Shown here: piece after piece, positions 17,732 through 26,170 of the stretch
Layout: each line of letters begins with the position of its first letter
Numbering within the stretch: position 1 is the first letter of the stretch
Source: Paenibacillus sp. 1_12
GTDB taxonomy: Bacteria > Bacillota > Bacilli > Paenibacillales > NBRC-103111
DNA length: 64,000 bases
Assembly: GCF_900114475.1 (NCBI RefSeq)
Contig: NZ_FOTE01000001.1
Location: 62,001-126,000 of the forward strand
Direction of reading: 5' to 3'
Notes under the pieces: model-generated
Told to the model about the DNA's origin: nothing
Databases searched by the model: none
Seen by the model: the letters and a program-made list of their open reading frames with translations, nothing else
Position numbers and translations under genes: made by a program

Positions 17732-18490
17732 TTACAGGACGGAAGACAGGAATCTCCGTGTTCTTTCGTGCTCCGTATTTCGGAACACCTGCTGGGGAGT
17801 GCCTTGCTCGGCAATAACGCCTCCGTCCATGAATAGTACCCGGCTAGATACATTCTCGGCGAACTTCATCTCATGAGTTACAACAAGCATCGTCATTCCC
17901 GCCTGGGCCAAATTGGTCATGACCTCCAATACTTCCCCAACCAGCTGTGGATCAAGCGCAGAAGTCACCTCATCGAAGAGCATCACATCTGGCTCCATGG
18001 CCAGTGCTCTTGCAATAGCCACGCGCTGCTGCTGGCCTCCGGAAAGACTTGCGGGATATTTATCAGCTTTGTCGATCATTTTAACCAATTCCAGAAGATG
18101 TTTGGCTTTATTAATTGCTTCTGCTTTTGCTATATTCCTCAATAACATCGGGCCCTCAATAATATTTTCCAGAACACTTTTGTGCGGCCATAGATTAAAT
18201 TGCTGGAAAACCATACCTACCCGGGTGCGCAGCCTCGTTATTTGCGGGTGATATGTTCTTGCCTTCGCTTTGGAAGTCAAGCTTTCCACCTTCTCATCGC
18301 CAAGCCAGATCGAACCTGCTGTCGGCTCCTCCAAGAAATTGATACATCGAAGCATAGTGCTCTTCCCCGTTCCGCTCGGACCAATAACAGCGATAACTTC
18401 TCCTTTATTAACCGACAAATCAACGCCTTTTAATACCTCATGATTCCCATATGATTTCCGCAACCCTTGAATCTGTAGAATCGGTTTCAT
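17732..18490 (-). CDS. Polar amino-acid ABC transporter ATP-binding protein (GlnQ type)
   Basis: A 252-residue ABC ATPase: Walker [10 protein letters not shown] (about 36-44), Q-loop FQQFNLWPH, signature [15 protein letters not shown], Walker [11 protein letters not shown]-loop ALD and switch THEM. The sequence closely follows the GlnQ/HisP group (PAAT family). Operon order is binding protein, permease, ATPase, then catabolic enzymes, so the importer feeds the cluster. 28 nt separate it from the permease gene. Confidence 0.93.
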   Translation of the reverse strand: MKPILQIQGLRKSYGNHEVLKGVDLSVNKGEVIAVIGPSGTGKSTMLRCINFLEEPTAGSIWLGDEKVESLTSKAKARTYHPQITRLRTRVGMVFQQFNLWPHKSVLENIIEGPMLLRNIAKAEAINKAKHLLELVKMIDKADKYPASLSGGQQQRVAIARALAMEPDVMLFDEVTSALDPQLVGEVLEVMTNLAQAGMTMLVVTHEMKFAENVSSRVLFMDGGVIAEQGTPQQVFRNTEHERTRRFLSSVL

Positions 18491-18518
18491 GTCAACAGCT
18501 CCTCTGCATCAAAATCCA

Positions 18519-19175
18519 TTAGCGGTTATAATAGGACAGCTTCTTCTCGGCCCACATCTGAAACCACATCAGAAGACTGGTCATCGTTAAATAAAGCACG
18601 CCAGCTGTACCCAGTATCTCAACTGGACGGTAGGTTGCGCTGTAAATTTGTTGGCTGTTCAGCATTAAATCCGTTACTGTGATGGATGATACTAATGCCG
18701 AGTTTTTGATTAGCAAAATTGAATTGTTAATGTATGGCGGAATGATAATCCTAACGGCTTGTGGAAGAACGATACGTCTCATCGTTTGTCCATAGCTCAT
18801 CCCGATAGCCATCGCCGATTCGATTTGCCCACGTGGAATGGCCTGTATACCAGAACGTATAATTTCTCCCTTATACGCTGCAGAATTCATCGACATGGCC
18901 AAGATCGCAGCTGCGAACGCCGGAAGACGAATACCCCAGCTCGGAAATGCGTAATAGACGAAAAACAGTACGAGCAGCAAGGGTGTTCCCCTCATGATCC
19001 ACATGTATACCATGGATATGGATCGCATAGTACGATTACTAGAGATGCGCATAAGCGCCAGAAATGTTCCCGCAATGGTAGCAATAACCATAGTTAGCAA
19101 GGAAACCTCCAATGTAATTAGTGCACCCTCCAAAAGAGCCGGAAAATAAGTGATAATAACGTCCCACTTGATCAT
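18519..19175 (-). CDS. Polar amino-acid ABC transporter permease
   Basis: A 218-residue inner-membrane permease with about five helices, the HisMQ-type N-terminal region and the EAA loop ESAMAIGMSYGQTMRRIVLPQAVRIIIPPYIN, where the ATPase docks. Only one permease gene is present, so it should act as a homodimer. It lies 42 nt after the binding-protein gene. Substrate class (amino acid, opine, ureido acid or similar) cannot be deduced from the permease. Confidence 0.92.
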   Translation of the reverse strand: MIKWDVIITYFPALLEGALITLEVSLLTMVIATIAGTFLALMRISSNRTMRSISMVYMWIMRGTPLLLVLFFVYYAFPSWGIRLPAFAAAILAMSMNSAAYKGEIIRSGIQAIPRGQIESAMAIGMSYGQTMRRIVLPQAVRIIIPPYINNSILLIKNSALVSSITVTDLMLNSQQIYSATYRPVEILGTAGVLYLTMTSLLMWFQMWAEKKLSYYNR

Positions 19176-19217
19176 GGCAATCTACTCCTTCAACTGATTT
19201 TGAGCGCTATTACGGAT

Positions 19218-20054
19218 TTATTGAGAGAACGTAGAACCTAACCATTTTTGGGCAATTTCTTCATATTTCCCCTGCTTTTTGGCTGCAAGAATCGCTTCAT
19301 TAATTGCATTTTTCAGATCTGGCTCGCCTTGCTTCATGGCTACAGCCAGCTTACGGCCTTCTAATCCTTTAGGAGATACCATATAATCCTTGCCTTCTGT
19401 TTTAATCCAATGTCCAGCCAGCATTTTACCGGTAACCATGACCTCGATACGACCGTTTTGCAAATCATGGAACGCTTCAGCTTGTCCAGGATAGGTCTTC
19501 AACTCTTTGTACCCACCGATTTTACGAGCCGGAGCATCACCATTGGAAGAGCCTGTAACAACACCAACAATACGTCCTTTAATATCTTCAGGACTGTTAA
19601 TACCGGTTGTTTTCTTGTTATAAACCGCAACGACCTCGTCATAAGCAATATGTTCCGAGAAATCCAACGTTTTAAGCCTCTCTTCAGTTACACCGATACC
19701 GGACAAGCCGATGTCAAAGTTACCCGTCATTAAACCTGGAATAATTCCGCTAAAATCCATACGCTTCCATTCAATTTTGACTCCTAGATGGTCCGCAATA
19801 ATTTTTGCCCATTCTGCATCAATACCTACCAACTCATTCTTTTCATTAGGAAAAATAGTCGGTGCATTGTTGCCGCTTGTAGCAATCACGATCGTACCGC
19901 GTTTCTTTATATCAGCCAGGAGACCTTTTACATTGCTTGACCCCGCATCAGATTTTCCGTTAGCTGCCGGTGCGGGAGCTGAACTGGAACAAGCGCTGAT
20001 CAGCAGCACCAGGGAAAGAATAAGAACGAGTACCAAGGAAGTTTGTTTTTTCAT
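19218..20054 (-). CDS. Substrate-binding lipoprotein of the amino-acid-type ABC importer
   Basis: A 278-residue family-3 solute-binding protein: signal helix and lipobox LISAC (Cys about residue 22), SBP_bac_3 landmarks GTIVIATSGNNAPTIF, ELVGIDAEWAKIIADHLGV, FDIGLSGIGVTEERLKTLDFS and GSSNGDAPARK. The usual arginine that clamps the alpha-carboxylate is present as VTEER. First gene of the minus-strand operon, with a promoter at 20260-20288 and a 5' leader of about 200 nt. The gene sits divergent from iclR. Confidence 0.92.
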   Translation of the reverse strand: MKKQTSLVLVLILSLVLLISACSSSAPAPAANGKSDAGSSNVKGLLADIKKRGTIVIATSGNNAPTIFPNEKNELVGIDAEWAKIIADHLGVKIEWKRMDFSGIIPGLMTGNFDIGLSGIGVTEERLKTLDFSEHIAYDEVVAVYNKKTTGINSPEDIKGRIVGVVTGSSNGDAPARKIGGYKELKTYPGQAEAFHDLQNGRIEVMVTGKMLAGHWIKTEGKDYMVSPKGLEGRKLAVAMKQGEPDLKNAINEAILAAKKQGKYEEIAQKWLGSTFSQ

Positions 20055-20259
20055 ATTGTTTTGCCTCCTAAAATGATTTGTTATCGCGTAAGCTTGAACA
20101 AGTGCATGATCTGATACAAAAATGAATCCGTGCTTCGACCCCCGTTTTACAGTTTCCCAACCCCCATTTGGCCCGACAAAATGCTAGAGCATATACAAAA
20201 GCTGCTAAATATTTTGTCGAATTTTGTGTTTTCATGTAGTGAAATATAACGTGGGTCTT

Positions 20260-20288
20260 ACTTTACAACACCTAAAATAAGTTGTCAA
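20260..20288 (-). promoter_or_regulatory. Promoter of the ABC importer/catabolic operon
   Basis: Minus-strand TTGACA (20283-20288), 17-nt spacer, TAAAGT (20260-20265). Predicted start near 20253, leaving about 200 nt of leader before the binding-protein gene. The rest of the 20055-20636 gap is AT-rich with the palindromes listed separately; I see no riboswitch in it. Confidence 0.6.
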
Positions 20289-20357
20289 TAATTTTATGTC
20301 ATATTATATAACACGTAAATCACAAAACGACTAATAATAAAACGATGTGATATTTTG

Positions 20358-20374
20358 TGTTATGTATCATAACA
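20358..20374. promoter_or_regulatory. Inverted repeat upstream of the importer promoter
   Basis: Perfect dyad TGTTATG-TAT-CATAACA, about 70 nt upstream of the -35 of the importer promoter. Candidate activator or repressor site; the IclR product is the nearest regulator, but the half-site differs from the repeats flanking iclR. Confidence 0.4.
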
Positions 20375-20516
20375 TCGATGAAGCGTTATCATTTTAAAAA
20401 TAACTGAGGACGTTCTTTCTTTATCTTTTTTCACTTTTGTGATCTAATAAATGGAACAGCGTGGAAATGAGCTTTTGTCCCTCCCTGTATGAAGCATTTT
20501 AATGATTTTCATTGTA

Positions 20517-20558
20517 ATTATCAATTATTGATAATATAATACTGATAGTTGATAATTA
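20517..20558. promoter_or_regulatory. Candidate IclR operator upstream of iclR
   Basis: 20517-20535 is a perfect dyad ATTATCAAT-T-ATTGATAAT; a further half-site TTGATAATTA lies at 20549-20558. The same ATTATCA/TGATAAT words recur between iclR and the amidohydrolase gene, so one protein probably binds both. Confidence 0.5.
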
Positions 20559-20645
20559 AATCGAATTAACAACATTATATTTCGTCTACCCTCAATTTTC
20601 AACATAAGAATTCAATTTAAAATATTAGTCGGAAGGATGAAAGAA

Positions 20646-21377
20646 GTGAGTACACGAAAAACATTAGAAATTTTGGATTTGTATACACTGGAAACAAAGG
20701 AGCTTAGTGTCCCTCAGATTTCTGAAATCATGAATATTCCTCAAAGCTCCGTGTACCGTTACATCCGCATTCTCAAAGAAAAGAAGTATCTTCTGGAGAC
20801 GAACAGAGGGACTTACCGTTTGGGACTTCGCTTTCTGGAAATGAATAATATGATTAACTTAAACAACGAGCTCTCTCTCGCAGCTACGCCGGTTATGACG
20901 AAATTAATGAATGAAACACAGGAAACAACGGTATTGGTTATTTTATCCGGCTTTCAAACGATTTGTATTGAAAATATTTCATCTTCCTTTCACATGGTTA
21001 AAGTCTCTTCAGAGCCTGGGATATTCATCCCACTTTATGCAGGCGCTTCCTCCAAAGCCATCCTTGCCTATATGGGCAATGACGCCGTTAACAAATTGTT
21101 CAAGCATGGCATTGTTCAAAAGCATACGGAAAATACAATTACCGACAAGATTGCACTTCTGGATAATTTGAAAGCAATAAGAACGAATGGTTATGCTGAA
21201 TCTGACAATGAGCTCGACGAAGGCGTGTATACGTATGCGGTACCGATCTTTTCAACCCATACAATCATCGGCTCACTTAGCGTCGCAGGTCCAAGAGAAC
21301 GAATGATTCAGAAAGATAAAGAGCAATTAATCACAAGCTTAAAAAAGGCAGCCAAGCAAATCGAGCAAAACATATAG
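20646..21377 (+). CDS. IclR-family transcriptional regulator
   Basis: A 243-residue regulator: N-terminal winged helix (LSVPQISEIMNIPQSSVYRYIRILKEKK) and C-terminal IclR effector domain (TVLVILSGFQTICIENI, PLYAGASSKAILAYM, YAESDNELDEGVYTYAVPIF, SLSVAGPRERM). I choose GTG 20646 because AAGG lies 9 nt upstream, while ATG 20637 abuts it. Divergent from the importer operon and in front of the amidohydrolase, with similar AT-rich dyads on both sides. It is the natural local regulator of the whole 14.3-23.0 kb cluster. Confidence 0.88.
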   Translation: MSTRKTLEILDLYTLETKELSVPQISEIMNIPQSSVYRYIRILKEKKYLLETNRGTYRLGLRFLEMNNMINLNNELSLAATPVMTKLMNETQETTVLVILSGFQTICIENISSSFHMVKVSSEPGIFIPLYAGASSKAILAYMGNDAVNKLFKHGIVQKHTENTITDKIALLDNLKAIRTNGYAESDNELDEGVYTYAVPIFSTHTIIGSLSVAGPRERMIQKDKEQLITSLKKAAKQIEQNI

Positions 21378-21391
21378 TCCTACGCTGCACG

Positions 21392-21428
21392 GAGCTGTAT
21401 CTTCTTACCAGAGGATACGGCTTTTTTG
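21392..21428 (+). terminator. Terminator after iclR
   Basis: AGCTGTATC pairs with GATACGGCT (one G-U) across a 12-nt loop and is followed by six Ts. Confidence 0.7.
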
Positions 21429-21472
21429 TTGTATTAAAATTTCGATGTTGAAATAATCCAAATAATCATTTA

Positions 21473-21517
21473 TGATAATTATCAATTAATAATAATTAAT
21501 TATCATTATATGATAAT
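21473..21517. promoter_or_regulatory. Operator-like dyads upstream of the amidohydrolase gene
   Basis: 21473-21484 is TGATAATTATCA (perfect 12-mer palindrome); 21499-21517 is ATTATCAT-TAT-ATGATAAT (perfect). The half-site ATTATCA is shared with the dyad at 20517-20535, suggesting coordinated control of both sides of iclR. Confidence 0.5.
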
Positions 21518-21559
21518 AAATAAATTCCAATTCTACTATTTTCATTTGGAGGCCTAAAC

Positions 21560-22963
21560 ATGAAGCTTGATCTATGGATAAAAAACGGGCTCGTTTACCG
21601 ATTGGAAGAGAACTTCCAGTTAGCCAATATCGGAGTAAAAAATGGCAAGATTCATATCATTACGGAGCCCCATGTTCAGTTTGACGCAGAACGTGTTATT
21701 GATGCGGAAGGTTTATATGTATTACCAGGCATGATTGACGCACATGTTCACTTCCGGGAGCCTGCCAAAGATCCTTCTTCTACTGAAACATTTTTTACCG
21801 GAACTCGTGCTGCGGCTGCTGGCGGGATCACAAGCATCATTGAAATGCCGAATTCTTTCCCATGCACCTATAACACAGACCTATTAAATAATCGTAAGGA
21901 AATATTAAAATCGGAGGCCTTAATCGATTACGGATTGTATGGAGCTGCCGGCAGTGACCATCTGGATGATATCATCCCGCTCTCAAACGAAGGGATATCT
22001 GCATACAAAACATTTATGCACAAAGCTCCAACTGGTAGAGAGCTGGAATTCGAAGGTTTCACAATGACGAGCGATCGCGATTTGTATGAGGGCTTTAAGC
22101 AAATCTCGCAAACCGGTTTGCCGCTCGCTCTACATGCCGAACATGAAGAACTGTTAAGCTATTTCTCGGAATTTGCAGAACGCACGTTTGTCGAGGGCGA
22201 TTATAACAAGCATTTGTTAGCCAGAAATACGCTCGTAGAAACCAGCGCCATTAACAGGGTCGTATTTTTTGCCGAACAGTTGCATGTTCCAGTCATCTGC
22301 TGTCACGTGTCAAGTCCTGAAGCGTTAAAAATCATTAAGCGTGCCAAGCAGGACGGTATTCGTATTTATGCCGAAATGTGCCCGCATTACTTAATATTTG
22401 ATGATAGCTATCTGGAGAAGCTCGGCCCTTACGGCAAATGTAATCCTCCTCTTCGCAGTCCCCAGCAGATTGAAGCGTTGTGGAGCTATATCGAGGACGG
22501 AACCATCGATTATATTTCGAGCGATCATTCCCCTTTCCCGAAAACTCTCAAGGAGCTTGGGTATACGAATATTTTGAAATCTCCCGCTGGTTTTCCCGGT
22601 ACAGAGCTAACTCTTCCACTTATGCTGGATCAAGTTAATAAAGGAAAGCTTTCCATGTATAAGCTGGTTGAACTCATGTCTGTGAATCCGGCCAAAACCT
22701 TCGGAATGTATCCAAACAAAGGCACTCTCGGAATTGGAACCGATGCCGACATTACTATCGTCGATATGAGTGCACAACGAACCGTAAATATTCATGAACT
22801 TTATACGGTTGCTCGGGAAACAGCCTTACTCTACGAAGGATTGAAGCTTCGAGGGCTCCCGGTCTATACCATCGTACGGGGCAAGATAGTGGCAGAGCAG
22901 GGTAAAGTTGACGATAAGGCGAGAGGATGGGGACAATTCATACCGCGAGCCCAGCCGAAATGA
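21560..22963 (+). CDS. Cyclic amidohydrolase (dihydroorotase/allantoinase/hydantoinase family)
   Basis: A 467-residue TIM-barrel metal hydrolase. Metal ligands are visible as DAHVHFREP (HxH, residues about 60-68), the carbamylated-lysine position AYKTFMHK, ALHAEH, CCHVSS, and the catalytic Asp in SSDHSPFPK. GGITSIIEMPNSFP is closest to allantoinase and class-I dihydroorotase groups. The ATG follows GGAGG at 7 nt. It is a monocistronic gene after iclR. Given the amino-acid-type importer and SDR/FAA enzymes, a cyclic ureide, lactam or imide substrate is plausible. pyrC is less likely, because pyrimidine genes are absent and an IclR control system is present. Confidence 0.83.
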   Translation: MKLDLWIKNGLVYRLEENFQLANIGVKNGKIHIITEPHVQFDAERVIDAEGLYVLPGMIDAHVHFREPAKDPSSTETFFTGTRAAAAGGITSIIEMPNSFPCTYNTDLLNNRKEILKSEALIDYGLYGAAGSDHLDDIIPLSNEGISAYKTFMHKAPTGRELEFEGFTMTSDRDLYEGFKQISQTGLPLALHAEHEELLSYFSEFAERTFVEGDYNKHLLARNTLVETSAINRVVFFAEQLHVPVICCHVSSPEALKIIKRAKQDGIRIYAEMCPHYLIFDDSYLEKLGPYGKCNPPLRSPQQIEALWSYIEDGTIDYISSDHSPFPKTLKELGYTNILKSPAGFPGTELTLPLMLDQVNKGKLSMYKLVELMSVNPAKTFGMYPNKGTLGIGTDADITIVDMSAQRTVNIHELYTVARETALLYEGLKLRGLPVYTIVRGKIVAEQGKVDDKARGWGQFIPRAQPK

Positions 22964-23063
22964 AGATTAAACAACAGACATGTTAACAGGTTAAGAACCT
23001 GACCTTGTCCATATGATAGGTGAATGAAGTTGAACGTGGGATATCAAACACTGATTAAACGCT

Positions 23064-23091
23064 AAAAAGGCACCCGTCGGGCGCCTTTTCC
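23064..23091 (+). terminator. Terminator after the amidohydrolase gene
   Basis: AAAAGGC / GCCTTTT with an inner CCCG/CGGG pairing, followed by a short T-rich tail; about 100 nt after the stop codon. Confidence 0.75.
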
Positions 23092-23172
23092 TTTCCCTAT
23101 ATCCATGATGAGTTTCTTTAATAGAAAGGTGAATCGGCGTTGCATGTCGTTCCGGCATCTCCCACTCACCGT

Positions 23173-23715
23173 TTACGAGCGTGTCGCTTCCTCAAGCCCA
23201 TCAATTCTTGCTTGTCCCCAAGGGGCAATCTTCACTATCACAATCATATTGCGGGCCTCACTTTCGAGCTCTTTTCCTGTACCTTCCGGTACATAGTAAC
23301 GCTCCAGTCCGTATTCAACACGAATCGTTTCATCCCAGCTATAAACGACGGTTCCCTTCAACACAGCCTGACCCGCTTGCGTAGATGGCTTGCTCCGGTA
23401 AACTCCTGCTGCTTCATACAGTCCGTTGGCAGAAGGCTTCAGCAGCACATAGACAGCTTCTCCCTTACTAGGCTTGTTTCCAGCATCCCTCCATAATTGG
23501 GGATTCAATGTACTAATCTCGTAACCAAGTGTTACATAATCACCGTATAAAAAATCACGCGGATCGACGGGTACGGTTTTAATTTTGACTTCAGTACCCC
23601 ACCAGCCAACAGCGTAGTAGGAGGTTGCAATTCCGCCGAGGAACAACACTTGAAGTACAACTACGATAAGAAGAATCGTTAAACGGCGTTTTGTTTTCAT
23701 CGGTTGATCACTCAT
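23173..23715 (-). CDS. GDYXXLXY-domain membrane-anchored protein
   Basis: A 180-residue protein with one N-terminal helix (about 15-37, LTILLIVVVLQVLFLGGIA) and an external domain carrying the defining RDFLYGDYVTLGYEI motif (PF14345). Function unknown; it is very often encoded beside DUF2157 membrane proteins, as here. I start at ATG 23715 because GGGGGG sits 7 nt upstream and this ATG overlaps the stop of the upstream gene by 8 nt (ATGAGTGA), a classic coupling arrangement. A longer reading from 23751 would put the start inside the upstream gene. Confidence 0.85.
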   Translation of the reverse strand: MSDQPMKTKRRLTILLIVVVLQVLFLGGIATSYYAVGWWGTEVKIKTVPVDPRDFLYGDYVTLGYEISTLNPQLWRDAGNKPSKGEAVYVLLKPSANGLYEAAGVYRSKPSTQAGQAVLKGTVVYSWDETIRVEYGLERYYVPEGTGKELESEARNMIVIVKIAPWGQARIDGLEEATRS

Positions 23716-24937
23716 TGCGGTTCCCCCCATCTTTAGTTTCTTGGAGAACAACTTTTTTCCTGCGATTTAAGAACCAGCTTAACGTTAGCAGCAATAAACC
23801 ACCAATAATAAAAAACAATGATTTATCCATAAAATCCCACGTTAATTTAAAATAAGCTACCATTGTCGTACATATAAACAGCACCGTGCCAAAATTAATC
23901 TTGAAGCGCCACTGCTCCATATACCCTCTCCATAATACGTAAAAGGAGAAGGTGAACAGCGCCAGCAGGTACATGACTGCAATGCCTGAATTCAAGTAGA
24001 TAAAGGGCACTGCCAAAATCCATTCAAACGCACTGGAGATCCGTTTATGTTTCCATTTTCCATACAGAGATATAGCGAATATGACCAACAAGGAACCCAT
24101 GAAATAAGGAATCTGCGCCAGCAGTTCAAAACGGTCGCCTCGAGTAAAATCATCAAAGACAAGCACCATCACGATTGCAAATAGAAATGCTGACGCAAGC
24201 GGTACGGACTGTAGTGCAAATCCTGAGCTTCGGTCTTTTAACCAGTCGCCCAGTGCATACAATAGCATCACAGGCACAAACACCCATAGGAATTTCCATT
24301 CCTGTTCGATGACAAGCATCAATGCTTGCAGAACGAAGCTTACCGCAAAGCACCAGATCACACCGACATGCTGTCGTTTCCAGCTATAATAGCCTAATCC
24401 AACCACCATGATTGCAAAACAGACAAAACTAAACTGATGATGCTCTATGATCCCATACAGCTGTGCAATCGTGAAAATCAGCAAACTCATCAAGTACAGC
24501 AGCTTACTTCGATACAAATACGTCAGCAGCGTACCTACCGAACCCCAGATGATAAACGACGTAATATCGTAGGAGACCAAATGAAACATTTGTGCAATTA
24601 AAACAATACCTCCACCAAAGCAGACCAAACCCAAAGCCGTCATGGCAAGCCCAAGCCGATCATGCTCATTTTTACGGAACAGCTCTCCACCTGCGTAGAA
24701 AGCGACCATTAGCACTATAATCATAACCAGTCGGACTAATTGAGGAATCTCCTGCCAATTCGCGGCTATAAAGCTTAAAATCCCCAAACCGACCAGTATA
24801 CTACCGAGCAGCGGAAGTACCCCTATAGCATGCTTTTTATCATCATATAATGCTAATATTTGTTCATATTGCTCCCGGTTTATAATCTGTTTATTGACCC
24901 ACTCAGGCCCCTCATGCTCCAGCCATTTTCTGCTCAT
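23708..24937 (-). CDS. DUF2157 polytopic membrane protein
   Basis: A 409-residue protein: a soluble N-terminal head (WLEHEGPEWVNKQIINREQYEQILALY) followed by about 12-13 hydrophobic helices from residue 45 to 395 and a basic-acidic tail. The head and GSILVGLGILSFIAANWQEI motif are the DUF2157 signature; no catalytic residues are known. Start ATG 24937 follows AAGGTGG at 8 nt. Co-transcribed with the GDYXXLXY gene. Its 5' side holds three tandem 37-nt hairpin repeats beginning 17 nt upstream of the start codon. Confidence 0.88.
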   Translation of the reverse strand: MSRKWLEHEGPEWVNKQIINREQYEQILALYDDKKHAIGVLPLLGSILVGLGILSFIAANWQEIPQLVRLVMIIVLMVAFYAGGELFRKNEHDRLGLAMTALGLVCFGGGIVLIAQMFHLVSYDITSFIIWGSVGTLLTYLYRSKLLYLMSLLIFTIAQLYGIIEHHQFSFVCFAIMVVGLGYYSWKRQHVGVIWCFAVSFVLQALMLVIEQEWKFLWVFVPVMLLYALGDWLKDRSSGFALQSVPLASAFLFAIVMVLVFDDFTRGDRFELLAQIPYFMGSLLVIFAISLYGKWKHKRISSAFEWILAVPFIYLNSGIAVMYLLALFTFSFYVLWRGYMEQWRFKINFGTVLFICTTMVAYFKLTWDFMDKSLFFIIGGLLLLTLSWFLNRRKKVVLQETKDGGNRNE

Positions 24938-24953
24938 TGTGCACCACCTTAGA

Positions 24954-25079
24954 GTTTTCGTAGAAAACTTACTTCGCAAGCATCCACTGCGTTTTCGTAG
25001 AAAACTTACTTCGTAAGCATCTACTCCGTTTTCGTAGAAAACTTACTTCGTAAGCATCTACCGATATTTCGTAAAAACC
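24954..25079. repeat. Three tandem 37-nt hairpin repeats plus a decayed fourth
   Basis: Units start at 24954, 24991 and 25028 with exact 37-nt spacing; a degraded fourth begins near 25065. Each contains two tiny perfect hairpins, TTTTC-GTA-GAAAA and CTTAC-TTC-GTAAG, joined without a gap, then AGCATCTACTCC-like spacer. Units differ at only a few positions. They lie in the leader or promoter of the DUF2157 gene. The remainder of the 24938-25282 gap holds only the terminator at 25220. Confidence 0.85.
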
Positions 25080-25213
25080 GATTTTAGTGAGCTTCTTGAT
25101 AGAGCTTTACAAGTAAGCTCCCCTTTCGATTACCATATGATTAGTATACCCGACCCTTATAGGAAAAGAAGTACTATCTTTCTCTAGTACCCCAATTGAC
25201 TTTAGTAGACGCA

Positions 25214-25252
25214 AACAAACAGCCGTCCTCAGAATCTCTCTGCAGACGGCTG
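25214..25252 (-). terminator. Terminator of the CheA-CheX-CheY-like operon
   Basis: CAGCCGTC (25220-25227) pairs with GACGGCTG (25245-25252); on the minus strand the stem is followed by TTTGTTT. Confidence 0.75.
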
Positions 25253-25282
25253 CTTCTGGATCTACCTATGTATAATTGCTAA

Positions 25283-25648
25283 TTACCCGGCTAACAATAC
25301 TTTTTCGATGATTTCCAACAGCTTATCTGCCTCAAAAGGCTTCACAACATATGATTTGGCACCCGATCTAATTGCGTCCAATACCTGCTGCTTCTGTCCG
25401 ACCGCACTGATCATAACAACCTTTGCTTGAGGAAATGACTTCAGCAAAATTTGCAGCGCTTCAATGCCATCCATATTGATCATCGTAATATCCATCGTAA
25501 CCAAATCCGGTTTATGGTTTATGTAGCTGGCCAATACTTCTCTGCCATCCGTCGCTTCGACCACAACTTTATGTCCAGCCCGCTCAAGAATGAGCTTGAT
25601 ATTTCTCCGCATTACTGTAGAATCGTCCACTATCATAACGTTAGCCAC
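25283..25648 (-). CDS. CheY-like single-domain response regulator
   Basis: A 121-residue receiver domain: acidic pair in MIVDDSTVMRR, phosphoacceptor Asp in DLVTMDITMINMDGIEAL (about residue 54), Thr/Ser switch in VVMISAVGQ, and Lys in SYVVKPFEADKL. No output domain, so it acts through protein contact like CheY. GTG 25648 is chosen since GGAGG lies 10 nt upstream and the protein then has the standard length. It follows the CheX-like gene by 28 nt in one operon with the CheA-like kinase. Confidence 0.9.
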   Translation of the reverse strand: MANVMIVDDSTVMRRNIKLILERAGHKVVVEATDGREVLASYINHKPDLVTMDITMINMDGIEALQILLKSFPQAKVVMISAVGQKQQVLDAIRSGAKSYVVKPFEADKLLEIIEKVLLAG

Positions 25649-25676
25649 AACTTTGAATCCTCCAAATCTAGGTAGA

Positions 25677-26168
25677 TTAGATTGCAAGTATACGAGCAAG
25701 CTCGGATTTATTTTGTGAAGGGATATATATACAATAAAAATTACCCGAATCCGTTTGGAATCTGCTAACGAAAAAATTACTGAATTTTGATCGAAGCTCC
25801 GCTTTTTTGGTCACGATCACTAAGGGCGCTCCTAAAAAAATATCATGTTCGTCACGGTCTGTCAAAGCATTTCCGGAAATCACGTTGGAAATTTCTGCAA
25901 CTACCTCAACCCCGTATTGTGCCGCTTCCTCCTCAGTAATCTCCTCCAGCATAAATTTGCGAGCAAGTGCCCCAGCCAAAGAGTGATCAACAGTAAGAAT
26001 GACACCACCTTGAATAACACCACTAAGCTGAATAAAGGAAGTTACATCTTCCAGATATAACCCTTCTTCTGGATCTTCAAGCACCCTCAATCCTTGAATG
26101 CCAAGCCCCGTTATATATGCTGCCGATGTAGCAGTAAAAGCTTGAAAATATTGTTCTTCGTGACTCAC
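25677..26168 (-). CDS. CheX/CheC-like phosphatase domain protein
   Basis: A 163-residue protein of the CheC-CheX-FliY fold. The single ExxN active-site signature is seen in EVVAEISNVISGNAL (Glu-x-x-Asn, about residues 92-95), matching CheX, which removes phosphate from CheY-P. Start GTG 26168, two nt after the kinase stop codon, implies translational coupling, since the ribosome site there is weak. Between kinase and receiver genes, it likely dephosphorylates the 25283 product. Confidence 0.82.
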   Translation of the reverse strand: MSHEEQYFQAFTATSAAYITGLGIQGLRVLEDPEEGLYLEDVTSFIQLSGVIQGGVILTVDHSLAGALARKFMLEEITEEEAAQYGVEVVAEISNVISGNALTDRDEHDIFLGAPLVIVTKKAELRSKFSNFFVSRFQTDSGNFYCIYIPSQNKSELARILAI

Positions 26169-26170
26169 AG

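Noticed and set aside
21560-22963. Firm assignment as allantoinase (allB) or dihydroorotase (pyrC)
   Set aside because: The motifs fit the family, but the window has neither purine-ureide nor pyrimidine genes, so only the family is claimed.
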